NCBI RefSeq assembly: GCF_000427425.1
Contig: NZ_KE386495.1
Span: 388,554-452,553 of the forward strand
Source of the DNA: Caldanaerobius polysaccharolyticus DSM 13641
GTDB lineage: Bacteria > Bacillota > Thermoanaerobacteria > Thermoanaerobacterales > Caldanaerobiaceae
Length of the DNA: 64,000 nucleotides
Direction of reading: 5' to 3'
Part shown: positions 1-8,252 of the stretch, piece after piece
Layout: the number at the start of each line of letters is the position of its first letter
How positions within the stretch are numbered: position 1 is the stretch's first letter
The notes under the pieces: generated by a model
Told to the model about the DNA's origin: nothing
The model's input: only the letters and a program-made list of their open reading frames with translations
Databases searched by the model: none
Translations under genes and position numbers: made by a program

Positions 1-83
1 TTGTTTAAAAGCTCTCCTAAATACCTATGGTATCGGGGTAATCGCCTTATTATAGCCATAGAAACTTTCGTATCTTTCGCCAT
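1..83 (-). CDS. rex: Redox-sensing transcriptional repressor Rex (N-terminal fragment, cut by window start)
   Basis: The minus strand from an ATG at 83 encodes about 27 residues beginning MAKDTKVSMAIIRRLPRYH, which is the characteristic start of Rex, including the IRRLPRYxRYL helix of its winged-helix DNA-binding domain. A good ribosome binding site (GAGGTGA) sits at about 88-95. Rex senses the NADH/NAD+ ratio and represses fermentation and redox genes in Gram-positive bacteria. The NAD-binding Rossmann domain lies outside the window, so integrity cannot be judged. It is transcribed away from the riboflavin operon. Confidence 0.85.
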   Translation of the reverse strand, partial: MAKDTKVSMAIIRRLPRYHRYLGELLN

Positions 84-147
84 ATCGTCACCTCTCAATT
101 ATACTCCATTTCATTATATATTTTCCAGATCAATAAGTCAATATTGA

Positions 148-175
148 TTGACATTTGAAAATAACGCGATATAAT
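148..175 (+). promoter_or_regulatory. Promoter of the riboflavin operon
   Basis: TTGACA at 148-153 and TATAAT at 170-175 are separated by 16 bp, a near-consensus housekeeping sigma factor promoter. It lies just ahead of the FMN riboswitch. Confidence 0.85.
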
Positions 176-195
176 ATAAAGAAAAAATATAATTC

Positions 196-326
196 ATCCT
201 TCGGGGCAGGGTGAAATTCCCGACCGGCGGTATGCAGCAATAAGCGCTGCGAGCCCGCAAGCCACACCTGTGGTAGATCTGGTGAGAGGCCAGAGCCGAC
301 AGTAAAGTCTGGATGGGAGAAGGATT
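196..326 (+). ncRNA. FMN riboswitch (RFN element) of the rib operon
   Basis: The stretch carries the conserved RFN blocks: TTCGGGGCAGGGTGAAATTC, CCGACCGGCGGTA, AGCCCGCAAGC, GATCTGGTGAGAGGCCAGAG, CCGACAGT and GGATGGGAGAAGGA. It folds as the six-helix FMN aptamer. Bound FMN should favour the terminator at 354-386 and switch off ribD-ribE-ribBA-ribH. A second copy of this element precedes ribU at 24156-24287. Confidence 0.97.
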
Positions 327-353
327 AATGTCTAATACCTAAGAAAAGTGCAT

Positions 354-386
354 GCCCTGAAGTATTATTACTTCAGGGCTTTTTTA
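354..386 (+). terminator. Riboswitch-controlled intrinsic terminator
   Basis: A perfect 11-bp stem (GCCCTGAAGTA / TACTTCAGGGC) with a 4-nt loop is followed by TTTTTTA. It lies between the FMN aptamer and the ribD ribosome binding site, so it is the expression platform of the switch. Confidence 0.93.
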
Positions 387-415
387 ATGCGTTGCCTACA
401 TCAGGAGGTGATAAA

Positions 416-1504
416 TTGCACAACCCTGAGCATTATATGGAACAGGCATTAAAACTGGCTGCAAAAGGCTGGGGCTTGACAAATCCCAATCCGTTAGTTG
501 GAGCTGTTATAGTAAAAGACGGCAAGATCATAGGCGAAGGCTATCATCAAAAAATCGGAGGTCCCCATGCTGAGATAAACGCCTTGGAAGACGCCCGCAA
601 AAAAGGCCATGACGTTACAGGCAGCACATTGTACGTAAACCTGGAGCCTTGCAGCCATTACGGCAGGACACCGCCCTGCAGCGAAGCTATAATCAAAGCA
701 GGTATCAAAGAGGTTTACGTGGGCATGAAAGACCCCAATCCAAGAGTATCCGGTCGCGGCATAAAAATGCTACAGGATGCTGGTATAGAAGTAAATGTAG
801 GGATTCTAGAAAAAGAAGCCATAAAATTAAACGAAATATTTATAAAGTATATAACGACAAAGATGCCTTTTGTAATTATGAAAGCCGCAATGAGCATAGA
901 CGGTAAAATCGCTACATTTACAGGAGACTCAAAATGGATTACATCAGAAACATCCAGAGAATACGTTCGAAGGATACGTGGCAAGGTAGCATCAATAATG
1001 GTAGGTGTAAACACGGTTATAAAAGACGATCCACTCCTTACCACCAGGATCGAAGGATTAAAAGACCCTATGAAAATAATAATCGATAGTTACGGCAGAA
1101 CGCCCTTAAACTCTAATGTTTTAAAATCCGGCGTTAACACCATTATATTTACCACCGATTTGATAGATAAAAATAAATTAAGTGAGCTAAAAAAATACGC
1201 TGATGTCATTGTATTAAAAGCAAAATCAACCCATGTCCCCCTTAAAAAGGTCATGGAATACCTGGGACAAATGGAAATTGACAGCGTCCTCTTAGAAGGC
1301 GGTGGTACCCTAAATTGGTCAGCAGTTAAAGATGGCATTGTGGACAAAGTAATGTTTTTTATATCCCCGATGATAATAGGCGGTGTAGGAGCAAAAACAC
1401 CTGTAGAAGGCAATGGATTTGAAACCATAAACCAATGCCTTAGGTTAAAAAACATCACCGTTACTACAGTAGATACCGACATCTTGTTAGAAGGTTATTT
1501 TTAA
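416..1504 (+). CDS. ribD: Riboflavin biosynthesis protein RibD (deaminase/reductase)
   Basis: Bifunctional diaminohydroxyphosphoribosylaminopyrimidine deaminase and 5-amino-6-(5-phosphoribosylamino)uracil reductase, the second and third steps from GTP to riboflavin. The start is set at TTG 416, five bases after AGGAGGTG (403-410); the upstream in-frame TTG has no ribosome binding site and lies close to the terminator. The 362-residue product has the N-terminal zinc deaminase domain with HAE (51-53) and PCSHYGRTPPC giving ligands His51, Cys79 and Cys88. The C-terminal half is a RibD-type reductase (FVIMKAAMSIDGKIA, then LLEGGGTLNWS). First gene of the rib operon, controlled by the FMN switch. 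Confidence 0.97.
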   Translation: MHNPEHYMEQALKLAAKGWGLTNPNPLVGAVIVKDGKIIGEGYHQKIGGPHAEINALEDARKKGHDVTGSTLYVNLEPCSHYGRTPPCSEAIIKAGIKEVYVGMKDPNPRVSGRGIKMLQDAGIEVNVGILEKEAIKLNEIFIKYITTKMPFVIMKAAMSIDGKIATFTGDSKWITSETSREYVRRIRGKVASIMVGVNTVIKDDPLLTTRIEGLKDPMKIIIDSYGRTPLNSNVLKSGVNTIIFTTDLIDKNKLSELKKYADVIVLKAKSTHVPLKKVMEYLGQMEIDSVLLEGGGTLNWSAVKDGIVDKVMFFISPMIIGGVGAKTPVEGNGFETINQCLRLKNITVTTVDTDILLEGYF

Positions 1505-1548
1505 AAAGCCATCTGCGGCATCATATAGAAAGGCAAAGGGGGGATATT

Positions 1549-2184
1549 TTGTTTACAGGTATAATCGAAGAAATAGGCGTAGTAAAAGAAATATCATCAG
1601 GGCAAAATGCAAAAATTTCAATCACGTGTAACAAGGTTTTAGATTCCACTAGCATAGGTGACAGCATAGCTGTAAATGGCGTATGTCTAACCGTAACCCA
1701 AAAAACGAATGACGGTTTTACTGCCGATATAATGCCCGAGACGTATAATACGACCACACTGTCGTTTATAAAAAAGGGCGATCGCGTCAATCTAGAAAGA
1801 GCTCTTTCTCTAACAAAGAAACTCGGCGGACATATCGTCACGGGTCACGTTGATGGCATTGGCACTATTGTAAATAAGATAAACAAATCAAATGCCGTTA
1901 TATTTAAGATTACTTTAGAAAATCAATTATTGAAATACATTGCACGCAAAGGTTCTGTAGCCGTTGACGGAATAAGCCTAACCGTAGTTGAGGCTGGCGC
2001 GTCTTACTTTACGATTTCTACAATACCACATACCTTAAAGGAAACCACCCTTTCTTTTAAGAAAATAGGCGATAAGGTAAATATAGAGACGGACATATTG
2101 GCCAAATATTTAGAAAGACTTACTGCTTTTAAAGATACTTATGAAATCCTTAAAGATTGCGGATTCTTATCAGATCAGAGGTGA
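1549..2184 (+). CDS. ribE: Riboflavin synthase alpha chain
   Basis: Catalyses dismutation of two 6,7-dimethyl-8-ribityllumazines to riboflavin. Translation starts at TTG 1549 behind an AAAGGGGGG site and gives the family-typical [11 protein letters not shown]-terminus. The 211-residue protein contains two tandem lumazine-binding barrels: the first includes [13 protein letters not shown] near residue 95, and the second repeats the fold to the end. It lies between ribD and ribBA on the same strand with short gaps. Order and length are standard for Firmicutes. Confidence 0.96.
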   Translation: MFTGIIEEIGVVKEISSGQNAKISITCNKVLDSTSIGDSIAVNGVCLTVTQKTNDGFTADIMPETYNTTTLSFIKKGDRVNLERALSLTKKLGGHIVTGHVDGIGTIVNKINKSNAVIFKITLENQLLKYIARKGSVAVDGISLTVVEAGASYFTISTIPHTLKETTLSFKKIGDKVNIETDILAKYLERLTAFKDTYEILKDCGFLSDQR

Positions 2185-2188
2185 TTAC

Positions 2189-3394
2189 ATGTTTATCTCT
2201 ATAGAAGAAGCTATAGAAAAAATCAAAGAGGGACAGATGCTCATCGTAGTTGACGATGAAAGTAGAGAAAACGAAGGAGATCTATTGATGGCAGCCGAAA
2301 AAGTAAAGGCAGAACACATTAATTTTATGGCCAAATACGGGCGTGGGTTGATTTGCGTACCTATGACTGCTAAAAGGTTAAAGGAACTAGATATCCCGCC
2401 CATGGTAAGCCCGAACACCGACGCAAAGGAAACAGCCTTTACTGTTTCGGTAGATTATAAAGGCACGACTACAGGTATATCAGCCTACGAAAGGTCATTG
2501 ACAATACAAAAATTAATTGATGACAATTCAAAACCTGATGATTTTACGAGACCAGGTCACGTATTCCCGCTTATGGCAAAGGAAGGTGGAGTCCTGGTAC
2601 GAGCAGGTCATACCGAAGCAGCAGTTGATCTAGCTAGAATAGCTGGGTTAAAACCAGCAGGAGTTATATGCGAGATAATGAAAGACGATGGAAAAATGGC
2701 CCGCTTACCTGATTTGATAGAATTTGCCACAAAGCATCACCTGTCAATAGTATCTATTGAAGAATTAATCAGGTACAGGCGCAAAACAGAAAATTTAGTA
2801 AAAAGGATAGCAGAAGCGCAATTGCCCACCAGATACGGGGATTTTAAAATAATCGGTTATGAAGAGGCAATCAACGGTAAGCAACACATAGCTCTTGTAA
2901 AGGAACCTATAGGCCCTGAGCCTACTTTGGTAAGGGTACACTCCGAATGCCTTACAGGAGACGTACTTGGGTCATTGAGGTGCGATTGCGGCGATCAACT
3001 GCATAAAGCCATGGAGATCATTGGGCAAAAAGGCGGGGTGCTCCTTTATCTAAGACAGGAAGGCAGAGGTATTGGACTGCTTAACAAAATAAAGGCATAT
3101 CACCTGCAAGACAAAGGCTATGACACTGTAGAGGCCAACATACGCCTGGGATTCCCCGAGGACTTGAGAGAATACGGTATAGGGGCGCAAATCCTAAAGG
3201 ACCTGGGGTTAAAAAAATTGAGGATCCTCACTAACAACCCAAAGAAGTTGTCCGGTCTTACCGGATATGGCCTTGAAATCGTAGAGAGGGTTCCCATAGA
3301 GATTTGCCCCAATGAGCACAACGAATATTACCTTAAAACCAAAAAGCTTAAAATGGGACACATATTAAGCTATAACTTCAAAGGAGGAGCATAA
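2189..3394 (+). CDS. ribBA: Bifunctional DHBP synthase / GTP cyclohydrolase II
   Basis: Makes both riboflavin precursors: 3,4-dihydroxy-2-butanone 4-phosphate from ribulose 5-phosphate, and the pyrimidine from GTP. The start is ATG 2189, six bases after AGAGGTGA; a longer frame from 2141 would run back into ribE and has no site of its own. The N-terminal RibB domain shows [11 protein letters not shown] (about 21-31) and RPGHVFPL. The C-terminal RibA domain shows the zinc ligands Cys254, Cys265 and Cys267 in [17 protein letters not shown] and the RQEGRGIGL loop. The product is 401 residues. Confidence 0.97.
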   Translation: MFISIEEAIEKIKEGQMLIVVDDESRENEGDLLMAAEKVKAEHINFMAKYGRGLICVPMTAKRLKELDIPPMVSPNTDAKETAFTVSVDYKGTTTGISAYERSLTIQKLIDDNSKPDDFTRPGHVFPLMAKEGGVLVRAGHTEAAVDLARIAGLKPAGVICEIMKDDGKMARLPDLIEFATKHHLSIVSIEELIRYRRKTENLVKRIAEAQLPTRYGDFKIIGYEEAINGKQHIALVKEPIGPEPTLVRVHSECLTGDVLGSLRCDCGDQLHKAMEIIGQKGGVLLYLRQEGRGIGLLNKIKAYHLQDKGYDTVEANIRLGFPEDLREYGIGAQILKDLGLKKLRILTNNPKKLSGLTGYGLEIVERVPIEICPNEHNEYYLKTKKLKMGHILSYNFKGGA

Positions 3395-3397
3395 AAT

Positions 3398-3874
3398 ATG
3401 ACCAATGTGTACGAAGGAAAACTGGTAGGTAGTGGTAAAAAATTTGGCATAGTTATAAGCAGGTTCAACGAGTTTATAACCAGTAAACTGTTATCAGGTG
3501 CAATAGATGCATTGACAAGGCATGGAGTAAATGAATCTGACATCCAAATAGTTTGGACACCTGGATCTTTTGAAATACCATTAATAGCAAAAAAGATGGC
3601 CCAAAGCAAGAAATATGACGCCATTATATGCCTAGGCGCTGTCATAAGAGGAGAAACCCCTCACTTTGATTACGTGGCTGCAGAGGTTTCAAAAGGAATA
3701 GCAAAAATATCCCTTGATACAGGTATACCTGTGATATTCGGCGTGTTAACAACAGATACTATAGATCAAGCCATCTCCAGAGCAGGAACAAAATCAGGCA
3801 ACAAAGGATTTGAGGCCGCTGTAGCAGCCATAGAAATGGCCAACCTGTGTGAATTGCTGGAAAGGAACTTTTAA
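3398..3874 (+). CDS. ribH: 6,7-dimethyl-8-ribityllumazine synthase
   Basis: Condenses the two RibBA/RibD products to lumazine, the substrate of RibE, and normally forms a 60-subunit capsid. The 158-residue protein has [10 protein letters not shown] near the N-terminus and the active-site segment [14 protein letters not shown] with catalytic His89. The ATG follows AAAGGAGGAGC and lies 3 bp after the ribBA stop. Last biosynthetic gene of the operon; no terminator is visible before the next gene. Confidence 0.97.
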   Translation: MTNVYEGKLVGSGKKFGIVISRFNEFITSKLLSGAIDALTRHGVNESDIQIVWTPGSFEIPLIAKKMAQSKKYDAIICLGAVIRGETPHFDYVAAEVSKGIAKISLDTGIPVIFGVLTTDTIDQAISRAGTKSGNKGFEAAVAAIEMANLCELLERNF

Positions 3875-3903
3875 TTGTGTTAAAATAGCACTGGGAGGTT
3901 TAC

Positions 3904-5811
3904 ATGATGCTAATTCTCAGTGCTAAAAATATCACCAAATCTTACGGAATAGACACGGTATTAAAGGACATAAATTTTAACGTAAATTCCGATGACAAAA
4001 TAGGTATCGTAGGCGTAAATGGCGCAGGTAAGTCCACTCTGCTTAAAATACTGGCAGGACTGCTTTCTCCTGATGAAGGGGAAGTCAAAATATACGGCGT
4101 GGATACAAAAGTGGGTTACCTGGATCAAAACGGCGTTTTTGATTCTCCCAATACAGTTTACTACGAGCTATTGAGCGTATTTGACGACCTGATGCAACTG
4201 GAAAAGGAGATACACCAAAAGGAACGCGAAATTTCATCTTGCGATGATGGCGATAGATTGCAACAGTTGTTGGATGAGTACGCTGCCATGAGGGACAGAT
4301 TTGAAAAATCCGGGGGATTTGAATTCGAAAGCAGAATAAAGGGGGTCCTGGCCGGGCTGGGCTTTGGAAAGGAAAGCTATGAAATGCCTATAAGCGCCCT
4401 AAGCGGCGGTGAAAAGACCAGGATAGCCTTGGGCAAGCTATTGTTAAAAAAACCCGACATATTGCTTCTGGATGAACCTACAAACCACCTTGACCTGGAT
4501 TCCTGTGAATGGCTGGAGGATTTTTTAAGAGATTATAAAGGCTGTGTTATGATCGTATCCCACGACAGGTACTTTTTAGATAAAACTACAAACCGGACCT
4601 TTTATATAAAAAATGGAAAATTAAGTGAATACAACGGAAATTACTCGTATTACGTACAACAAAGCCAATTGCAAAAAGAAATAGCTGAAAAAAGGTATAA
4701 ACAACAACAACGGGAAATCGCCAGAATAAAAGAAATAATAGCCGTGCAAAAAGCCCGTGGCACGGAAAAAAGCGTTAAGATGGCCCAAAGCAAGCAAAAA
4801 ATGCTGGACAGGATGGAACTTGTAGAGAAGCCCGAAGGCGAAGATCCTCAGCCTTATTTTTTCTTCGACATAGATGTAGAGTCATCCAACGACGTTTTAA
4901 AGGTGGAAAATCTCTCTAAATCCTTTGATAGGCAGATTTTTAAAGGGGTTTCTTTTAGCATCCAAAAACAAGAAAGGGTGGCCATAATAGGGCCCAATGG
5001 CTCAGGAAAATCCACTGTATTCAAAATAATATGTGGCGTAATTCCCTCCGACAGTGGAACAATACAGTACGGCAACAATGTGCGCATTGGGTATTACGAT
5101 CAAGAGCTGTCCAGCCTCCACCCTGATAAATCTGTTCTGGACGAGCTTTGGGATGAATACCCTCGCATGACGCAAACAGAAGTAAGGAGCATATTAGGGT
5201 GTTTTCTCTTTAAGAACGACGATGTTTTCAAAAAGGTCAAGGATTTAAGCGGTGGAGAAAAAGCCCGCCTTTGTATGGCCAAATTAATGCTTAAAAACGC
5301 CAATTTTCTTTTGCTGGATGAGCCTACTAACCACTTGGATATAAATTCAAAAGAGGCATTGGAGGATGCACTGAAAAATTACCAAGGCACCATACTGGCT
5401 ATATCCCACGATAGATACTTTGTTAATAAAATAGCTACCAGGATTTTAGAGCTGACTCCTGAAGGAGTCGTAAATTATTTAGGTAATTACGATTATTATA
5501 TCGAAAAAAAGAAGAAGGAAAATATAGGTACACAACCTCTTAAAAGCCAAAAAAGCAAAACCCAGGAGAGAAACGAGAGAAAAAAGGAGAGAGAAAAAAA
5601 ACAGCTCGCCGCTCAGCATAAGCGCCAGCTATCCGAGCTAGAGCAAAATATAATCGACACAGAAAAGAAAATCGCAGAATATGAAAAGTTGCTATGCAAT
5701 CCAGACATATACAAAGATCCCACCAAAGCAGCTGATATAAACAGAGAATACAATTCCCTAAAAAAACAACTGGATAACCTATACGAACAGTGGGCATTTC
5801 TGCTTCAATGA
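3904..5811 (+). CDS. ABC-F family ATPase (YdiF/Uup-like)
   Basis: A soluble protein of 635 residues with two ABC cassettes and no membrane segment. Cassette 1 has Walker A GVNGAGKST (about 37-45), signature LSGGEKTR (about 166) and LLLDEPTNHLD. Cassette 2 has GPNGSGKST (about 363) and LSGGEKAR (about 448). A charged Lys/Glu-rich linker and a C-terminal coiled coil (about 540-635) follow. ABC-F proteins act on ribosomes as translation factors or antibiotic-protection factors; which applies here cannot be decided from sequence. Two adjacent ATGs (3904, 3907) follow GGGAGGT. It begins 29 bp after ribH, so read-through from the rib operon is possible. It converges on the next gene with only 2 bp between the stops. 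Confidence 0.9.
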   Translation: MMLILSAKNITKSYGIDTVLKDINFNVNSDDKIGIVGVNGAGKSTLLKILAGLLSPDEGEVKIYGVDTKVGYLDQNGVFDSPNTVYYELLSVFDDLMQLEKEIHQKEREISSCDDGDRLQQLLDEYAAMRDRFEKSGGFEFESRIKGVLAGLGFGKESYEMPISALSGGEKTRIALGKLLLKKPDILLLDEPTNHLDLDSCEWLEDFLRDYKGCVMIVSHDRYFLDKTTNRTFYIKNGKLSEYNGNYSYYVQQSQLQKEIAEKRYKQQQREIARIKEIIAVQKARGTEKSVKMAQSKQKMLDRMELVEKPEGEDPQPYFFFDIDVESSNDVLKVENLSKSFDRQIFKGVSFSIQKQERVAIIGPNGSGKSTVFKIICGVIPSDSGTIQYGNNVRIGYYDQELSSLHPDKSVLDELWDEYPRMTQTEVRSILGCFLFKNDDVFKKVKDLSGGEKARLCMAKLMLKNANFLLLDEPTNHLDINSKEALEDALKNYQGTILAISHDRYFVNKIATRILELTPEGVVNYLGNYDYYIEKKKKENIGTQPLKSQKSKTQERNERKKEREKKQLAAQHKRQLSELEQNIIDTEKKIAEYEKLLCNPDIYKDPTKAADINREYNSLKKQLDNLYEQWAFLLQ

Positions 5812-5813
5812 CC

Positions 5814-6755
5814 TCAGTACCCTCTCTCATAGGATACCTGATTTATCAGCGGCTGGCCCTTGACGTAGCGCCGGATATTCTCTATCAGAATTCCCACCGC
5901 CCTCTCGTCGTAATTGGGTGATAAACCCGAAATGTGTGGCGTTATAATGACGTTCTCCATATCCCACAGAGGGCTATCCTGTGGCAACGGCTCTTCCTCA
6001 AATACGTCCAGAGCCGCTCCCTTTAATTTTCCACTTTTTAGTGCCTGGATCAAGGCGCTTTCATCCACCACCTTTCCCCTGCCTATGTTTATAAAATAAG
6101 CGCCGTCCTTCATGGCGTCAAACTGCGCCGCGCCTATTAGATGGTATGTGCTATCAGTAAGAGGTAGCGTATTTACTACAAAATCGCAAAGAGGCAACAT
6201 ATCATCTAGCTGCCCTTCTGAATACATCACATCCACGCACTCCTCAGGCTTTCCTGACCTTCTGTAACCTAAAACCCGCATGCCCATTGCCTTGCCTAAC
6301 TCAGCCGTCCTCCTGCCTATATCCCCAATGCCCAACACGCCTAATGTCTTTTTGTATAGCTCGTCAGGACGCCTTTTTTTCCACAGCTTTTTACTTTGCT
6401 GATTCCTGAAAACGTGCAATCCTTTAACCAATTCCAGCATTACACCCAGTATGTACTCAGGTATTTGCACGCTGTGCACACCGCTGGAGTTGGTGAGGAT
6501 TATACCTTTGTCTTTCATGTAGTGAAGGTCGTAATTATCAACACCGGCGCTCCACACGTGAACCCATTTTAGATTATCGCCAGCCTTTATAAGCTCGTCT
6601 TCCACCTCTCCAGCCATCACCTCCACGCCTTTAACCACCTTTAAAGCGGCTTCCATATCAGGTGCCACCACCACATCAAACCCTGCCGCCGCTTCCCTTA
6701 TTTTTTTCACCAGCTCTTCAGATATCTTATTTTTTCTAAATAACATCCTTTTCAC
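5814..6755 (-). CDS. D-isomer-specific 2-hydroxyacid dehydrogenase
   Basis: NAD(P)-dependent oxidoreductase of the D-2-hydroxyacid dehydrogenase family (glyoxylate/hydroxypyruvate reductase or phosphoglycerate dehydrogenase type). GTG 6755 is preferred because AAAGGGG lies 9 bases upstream; the upstream GTG 6764 overlaps that site. The 313-residue product has the nucleotide-binding GVLGIGDIGRR, the signature NIGRGKVVDESAL, and the catalytic Arg, Glu and His in the expected order, ending with ITPHISG. There is no ACT regulatory domain as in classical SerA. The substrate is not predictable. Monocistronic in appearance. Confidence 0.88.
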   Translation of the reverse strand: MKRMLFRKNKISEELVKKIREAAAGFDVVVAPDMEAALKVVKGVEVMAGEVEDELIKAGDNLKWVHVWSAGVDNYDLHYMKDKGIILTNSSGVHSVQIPEYILGVMLELVKGLHVFRNQQSKKLWKKRRPDELYKKTLGVLGIGDIGRRTAELGKAMGMRVLGYRRSGKPEECVDVMYSEGQLDDMLPLCDFVVNTLPLTDSTYHLIGAAQFDAMKDGAYFINIGRGKVVDESALIQALKSGKLKGAALDVFEEEPLPQDSPLWDMENVIITPHISGLSPNYDERAVGILIENIRRYVKGQPLINQVSYERGY

Positions 6756-6789
6756 AATATGCACCCCTTTTTGAATTCATTAAATTTTA

Positions 6790-6890
6790 CAAACAATCCA
6801 CAATATCCACAGGTTATCCACAAGACAAGCCCTTTTTTACCTCATGCGCTGATATTTATCCACAATATCCACTGTCAAAGTATTCACAGA
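6790..6890 (-). other. Cluster of DnaA-box-like 9-mers
   Basis: The intergenic gap contains two exact TTATCCACA boxes (6814-6822 and 6856-6864). Further relatives are ATATCCACA (6803-6811), CAATCCACA (6794-6802), ATATCCACT (6865-6873) and GTATTCACA (6880-6888), all in the same orientation. Six related words in about 95 bp is well above chance for this kind of sequence. It could bind DnaA as a titration or regulatory site; no dnaA or dnaN gene is nearby, so it is probably not oriC. Confidence 0.5.
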
Positions 6891-7885
6891 GACAGATTGG
6901 CTACGGCATTTAAATCAAGGTCAGACACATAACCGCCAATATACCTGTAATAAGCAGCCGCAGCGATCATGGCAGCATTATCCGTGCAAAAAACAGGCGG
7001 AGGGCTATACACCCTAACGCCGTATTCCTCAGCCATCTCTTTCACCTTTTTCCTCAAACCGCTGTTGGATGCCACACCTCCTGCTATAGCTATCGTCTTG
7101 ATCCCCGCATCTTTCGCTGCTTCAAAGAGCTTAAACGCCAGCACGTCTACCACAGCCTTTTGAAAACTCGCGGCCACATCCGCCAGAGGGGCATCAGGGT
7201 GTTTTTTCAGGTAATTGATAACCGCCGTCTTTATGCCGCTAAAGCTGAAATCGTAGTTCCCCTTTTGCATAAAAGCCATAGGGAAGTCTATGGTAGCTGA
7301 TCCTTCTTTGGCTAATTTATCCACAGCAGGTCCTCCAGGATACCCTAGGCCCAGCACCCTGGCTACCTTATCAAAAGCCTCTCCTGCTGCATCATCGGTA
7401 GTTTTACCCATCACCTCAAATTCCGTATAATCTTTTACCAGCACTATGTGGCTATGCCCACCTGAGGCCACCAGACACACGTATGGCGGGCAAAGATCAG
7501 AATTGCCCAGGTAATTAGCTGCGATATGCCCCTCTATATGATTCACCCCTACAAAGGGAATACCTTTTGCATAAGAAATGGCCTTAGCCTCTGACAGGCC
7601 TACAAGAAGAGAACCTATTAACCCGGGGCCGTACGTCACCCCTATGAGGTCTATCCCGTCAAAATCCGTCTTCGCATCCTCCAACGCCTTCAATATAACG
7701 CTATCTATCACCTCGATATGCTTTCTCGACGCGATCTCAGGGACAACACCTCCAAACTGCTGGTGTACATTTACCTGAGATGATATTACGTTGGATCTAA
7801 CATACCTGCCATTTACCACAACGGCAGATGCGGTTTCATCGCACGAGGATTCTATGCCCAACACTACTAATTCTTTTGCCTCCAA
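6884..7885 (-). CDS. tsaD: tRNA N6-adenosine threonylcarbamoyltransferase TsaD
   Basis: Transfers the threonylcarbamoyl group to A37 of ANN-decoding tRNAs (t6A) together with TsaB and TsaE, which are encoded at 21846-23014. ASKHA-fold protein with [12 protein letters not shown] at the N-terminus, [11 protein letters not shown], the metal ligands in [11 protein letters not shown] (His116 and His120), and [11 protein letters not shown] 7885 is favoured because GAGGTG lies 7 bases upstream; an in-frame ATG at 7906 lacks a ribosome binding site. This choice gives 333 residues, within the family range. A near-consensus promoter lies immediately upstream. Confidence 0.96.
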   Translation of the reverse strand: MEAKELVVLGIESSCDETASAVVVNGRYVRSNVISSQVNVHQQFGGVVPEIASRKHIEVIDSVILKALEDAKTDFDGIDLIGVTYGPGLIGSLLVGLSEAKAISYAKGIPFVGVNHIEGHIAANYLGNSDLCPPYVCLVASGGHSHIVLVKDYTEFEVMGKTTDDAAGEAFDKVARVLGLGYPGGPAVDKLAKEGSATIDFPMAFMQKGNYDFSFSGIKTAVINYLKKHPDAPLADVAASFQKAVVDVLAFKLFEAAKDAGIKTIAIAGGVASNSGLRKKVKEMAEEYGVRVYSPPPVFCTDNAAMIAAAAYYRYIGGYVSDLDLNAVANLSL

Positions 7886-7920
7886 TTGTTTCACCTCAAT
7901 TACCATTTGTTTACATTATA

Positions 7921-7949
7921 ATTATATGCCATTTTATTTTTACAGTCAA
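7921..7949 (-). promoter_or_regulatory. Promoter of tsaD
   Basis: On the minus strand TTGACT (7949-7944) and TATAAT (7926-7921) are separated by 17 bp, directly upstream of tsaD. Confidence 0.75.
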
Positions 7950-7985
7950 ATAATACGCACATAAAAAATAGGCCACAAAGGGCAA

Positions 7986-8146
7986 GACCAATTGCATCTT
8001 CGGCCTTAGGCGCCTTAACTCACTTTTGTTGAGCTCATAAATGGGAATAGAATCATATAATATTTCCCCATCCGTTTTATCGTAAAGCCGAATGATTGAA
8101 TGATTGTCCGCCCTACCGTGCTTTTACCGCAACCGGATTCGCCTAC
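7986..8146 (-). pseudogene. Remnant of an oligopeptide/dipeptide ABC transporter ATPase gene (OppF/DppF type)
   Basis: From 8146 the minus strand reads VGESGCGKSTVGRTII, the Walker A region of OppF/DppF ATPases. The frame then derails, but a second frame continues RLYDKTDGEILYDS and later KSELRRLRPKMQLV, exactly the expected continuation of the family. The break falls on a perfect tandem duplication of GAATGATT (8090-8097 and 8098-8105, plus strand); removing one copy restores GRTIIRLYDK. The N-terminal β-strand and everything beyond the Q-loop are missing. The rest of the 7907-8252 gap holds the tsaD promoter and the terminator at 8156-8182. Confidence 0.85.
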
Positions 8147-8155
8147 ATTATTTGC

Positions 8156-8182
8156 AAAAAAAGGTGCTTCTGAAGCACCTTT
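8156..8182 (-). terminator. Terminator after the kojibiose phosphorylase operon
   Basis: A self-complementary AAAGGTGCTTC / GAAGCACCTTT hairpin (8160-8182) is followed on the minus strand by a run of T. It lies about 70 bp downstream of the kojP stop and just before the Opp/Dpp remnant. Confidence 0.85.
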
Positions 8183-8252
8183 GCTTTCTTGAAACGTCTC
8201 TGTTTCTTTCATATTTATACATTTTGGAATTAAAACATAGAGGATTATATGT

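Noticed and set aside
6790-6890. Chromosomal origin of replication
   Set aside because: DnaA-box-like words are present, but no dnaA, dnaN, gyrase genes or clear DNA-unwinding element are nearby.
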